From positions 255,422 to 319,421 of the forward strand of contig VSDK01001250.1 of NCBI GenBank assembly GCA_009767595.1: a stretch of 64,000 nucleotides of DNA, written 5' to 3'. Below are positions 61,457 through 64,000 of this stretch, one piece after another. The first letter of the stretch is position 1, and the number at the start of each line of letters is the position of its first letter. This DNA comes from Symbiodinium kawagutii (Eukaryota; Sar; Dinophyceae; Suessiales; Symbiodiniaceae). The notes under the pieces are model-generated. The model was not told where the DNA came from and did not search any database. It worked only from the letters and a program-made list of their open reading frames with translations. A program made the position numbers and the translations under genes.

Positions 61457-61636
61457 GTTTGGCCCCGAAAACCCCAGCCATATGAATGGTTAGCCATTTT
61501 GGGAGCGCTGGCTTTGGAGGGGTGGCAAACCCTAACAACTGGGTGGTCTACGAAAGTGCAAGGATGCCCCTATAGCTATGGATGTACCCAACTTGAAAGG
61601 GAAAGCCGTTTAAATGTGGCATTGCCGTCTCAGTGA
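61457..61636 (+). CDS. candidate coding segment, unknown protein
   Basis: After TTCACAG|G the frame reads WPRKPQPYEWLAILGALALE, then GWQTLTTGWSTKVQGCPYSY, to a TGA. RNY periodicity is moderate. Confidence 0.4.
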   Translation, partial: VWPRKPQPYEWLAILGALALEGWQTLTTGWSTKVQGCPYSYGCTQLERESRLNVALPSQ

Positions 61637-62480
61637 ACATCCCGAACTATGGCGGTGTCAGGAGATTACTATAGTCATGGCTAGCGGTTGCCTTTGGACA
61701 AACTAACCTGAACATGAAACTCTACAATTTATAGATGGTTTCCTTATTTTGAACATGGGAATGTTTAATTTCCTGGAGATCGTTTTCCAAAGGGCAATTC
61801 TTAGATTGTAACATCCGTCGCATAAACGCTCCTCAATAGTCGAATCAGCAGCAAGCATGTTCCACTGTTTTCAGCCAAGTCTTGGCACTGCTTTGCAGCC
61901 CTCTTTTTCTCGGTGTTTTCTGAGCCAGCCCATGGTCATGCATATTATTCCAAGCCAATCCCTTAGATGTGGGACTTTGAAGGGTTGGAATAGCTGGCTT
62001 TCTGGCTTTGTCTCTCTCTGCCGTCTTTGCCACACATTTGCTTCATGTTAGGGACTGGGATGACCACTTTGGTAGGTGAAACCACCAACCTTCTAGACTT
62101 GATTGGAAAGCTTTGCAATAAACCGTTGGTATCACGTTGGCGGTTTGAAACATGTTTATTTTGCCTGACAATCTTCGGGATTGTGGCTTGATTGACCTGC
62201 ATATCAATTTGGGATGGGTAATAAATGCAAACCAGTAGTAGTAGTGATTAATTTCTATTCGCTGCTTGGCGGATTCTCTGATCCCTGGTCCAGGTGACGG
62301 CGAGACAGGGCCCCAGTGACAACGCATGGTGCACAGTGAAAATGGTTGCGCTGCTGGCTGCGAGTGCGGACATGACGCGCATGGCATGGGATGTAAACAA
62401 CGAAAAATGCTGGGCACACCTTGACCCTGAAGTGCCGTCAATATCATTATAGGAATTTCACTCATCTTTAGCAGTTTAAG

Positions 62481-62624
62481 GATGTGACCAACAGCAAAGC
62501 AAACAATCATGGCAACAAAGCTGCTGTAATCACGGTGGAGGCCCGTGACCACATCAGCAGCACCAGGGACGCTGGCGCGCCGTTGGTTCGTTTGAAGCAG
62601 TGCTTTAATGGCTGGGTGCCTTGA
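62481..62624 (+). CDS. candidate exon, unknown protein
   Basis: After TTTAAG|G the frame reads DVTNSKANNHGNKAAVITVE, then ARDHISSTRDAGAPLVRLKQ, with strong RNY, to a TGA at 62622 (donor GGCTGG|GTGCC just before). Function unknown. Confidence 0.55.
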   Translation, partial: DVTNSKANNHGNKAAVITVEARDHISSTRDAGAPLVRLKQCFNGWVP

Positions 62625-63013
62625 TGATGTTCGGAAACTGGAAGAGCATCGGAACCAGCAGGTCTCCGAGGTTTGCCCACGACTTTAACTACGGATCGGT
62701 GCCCTGAAGTGGCGAACTTTGCTTGTATTTGCAGGGCCAGTAGCAACTATATGCAATTATTGGACATAGAACTGTAGCTTGACCGTTGTGATTCCAATCC
62801 AACCCATTGCCCGGGGTCCTTTTGGCCTTAGCCATTGGCCAGCTGCAATGAGTGGCCTGTTGCCCCCCAAGTTCTCATGGAAGCTGCATCGACATCCTGC
62901 AACAAGGATAAAACCCATGATGGGATTGACAAACCTACCCGCTGGTGCACAACTTTGTTAGTCAATGGTCCGGAGTGATTATGTCACGTGTAGCTGTAAA
63001 TGGGTGTATCCAG

Positions 63014-63256
63014 GAAAGGTCGTCTACATCAAATTGGTTGCTTTCACAACTAAACGTGTGCGTTGTCGGGCTGTTTATGGCTGGCACCATGGTCGTTGGT
63101 ATGGCAAATTGTTGGTTTCCCAGCAGCCCACTGGACCCCCACTCCATGCCAAAGAAAACCTTGGTAGACTTTGGTTCATGGCTACGGTGTCGCATGAACG
63201 GTGGAACCAACATTTTAAAAGCAGCTTTATTGGGAGTCATGCTCACTAATTCATAA
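63014..63256 (+). CDS. candidate exon with a hydrophobic segment
   Basis: After ATCCAG|G one + frame has strong RNY and reads NVCVVGLFMAGTMVVGMANC (possible membrane segment), then PKKTLVDFGSWLRCRMNGGT, to a TAA at 63254. A longer - strand frame overlaps it but is less periodic. Confidence 0.45.
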   Translation, partial: ERSSTSNWLLSQLNVCVVGLFMAGTMVVGMANCWFPSSPLDPHSMPKKTLVDFGSWLRCRMNGGTNILKAALLGVMLTNS

Positions 63257-63277
63257 TGGGGAGCTGCATGCACCAGT

Positions 63278-63464
63278 TTATATCGGCAATGCCAAGAACT
63301 TGTCAAAACCGGCAAGTATGAGCACCCGCCAAGTGAGGGTACCACCCAACAATAATTCTGACGAAAAGATGCCCAGGACTTGTCTCCTGCCTTGGTAATC
63401 CTGAGCAAAAATGCTGGCGCAGACGATGCTGAGGACGGAGCCTGAGTAAACGACGAACTGTGTA
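63278..63464 (-). CDS. candidate - strand exon with hydrophobic segments
   Basis: On the - strand, after an ATACACAG acceptor, the frame reads VVYSGSVLSIVCASIFAQDY, then LGIFSSELLLGGTLTWRVLI, to a TAA. A + strand reading (QCQELVKTGKYEHPPSEG) competes. Confidence 0.35.
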
Positions 63465-63867
63465 TGAGCCGGTTGTTGATGTGGGTGGCTGTTTCCTAGT
63501 GATAGTGCTGGGGTGCCGCCCTTAGTTGGCTTCCTTTTTTCCCGATGAGAATTGGACGTTTTGACCAACTGGGGCCAACAATGCGTGGCTGGTGCTTCAA
63601 TCACTGTTTAGTTCCACGATCGGATTGCGCAACATGCCAATACTTATGGGGGATGAATATTCCTATTGCATATTGTTGGCTATTCCCACGTCCATGAAAT
63701 AAACACTTTGCGCGTCATGCAGGCTTGTCTTGAAAGAGAGAGCGGTGTACCCGAAACGCTTGGCCTTCTATTCTTTTCCTTTCTAGAATTTTATGAGCGT
63801 GTATTCATGATATGCACATGTGCAAAATAAGTAAATTATACCAGCAAACAATGCGACCAACCGGACC

Positions 63868-64000
63868 CAGAGTGGGAGACAAGTGGGAGACAAATGAAAG
63901 ACAGATGGGAGACAAGTGAAGGGAATCATACGACCAACCAGACCAAGAGCAGTAGACTCGACAAGTAAGAGACAAATAAAAGACATATGGGAAACAAATG
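63868..64000 (+). repeat. minisatellite of AGTGGGAGACAA-like units
   Basis: Loose tandem copies of GGGAGACAAGT and variants (GAAAGACAGAT, AGAGACAAAT) with spacers continue to the end of the window. Confidence 0.75.

Overview
The window looks like nuclear DNA of a dinoflagellate, most likely Symbiodiniaceae-like. The evidence is (1) very small exons (about 30-190 nt) in introns of up to about 2.7 kb; (2) splice donors that are GC as well as GT, with acceptors almost always AG|G; (3) nearly all convincing coding signal on the + strand; (4) many short inverted-repeat elements and microsatellites; (5) a retroelement carrying a cytosine-5 DNA methyltransferase. No rRNA, tRNA or CRISPR was seen, and nothing looks bacterial.

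Layout. 0-16 kb: scattered + strand exons. The clearest unit (6.4-8.4 kb) encodes an orphan protein with an N-terminal hydrophobic segment and two membrane segments near its C-terminus. 16.3-19.6 kb: seven orphan exons whose splice phases chain without a break. 20-23 kb: a GACA satellite, a 184-bp tandem duplication and a few candidate exons. 24.5-46.0 kb: a CCR4-type mRNA deadenylase gene. Seventeen consecutive exons from 29,118 to 45,983 join in phase into a 426-residue stretch that holds the whole exonuclease/endonuclease/phosphatase domain and its catalytic residues. Upstream exons at 24.6-28.4 kb probably encode its N-terminal part. The last intron is only 41 nt and lies in a visible tandem duplication.

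46.5-47.1 kb: a 120-bp tandem array running into a 149-bp assembly gap. 47,977-54,692: a complete tyrosine-recombinase retrotransposon of the DIRS order, with PAT/Ngaro-style split direct repeats (A1 ... B1 A2 B2, the copies identical). It encodes a gag-like protein, a reverse transcriptase/RNase H polyprotein with a full DNMT-type methyltransferase lodged inside the RNase H domain, and a separate tyrosine recombinase. 55-64 kb: more isolated + strand exons of unknown genes.

Five families of short repeats (called A-E here; A-D have terminal inverted repeats of about 10-25 bp) recur through the window. In the deadenylase gene many lie within about 10-120 nt of splice sites, as expected of introner-like or MITE-like elements. 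Orphan exons were called by eye from RNY codon periodicity plus AG|G and GT/GC splice context. Their boundaries are provisional and grouping into genes is inference.
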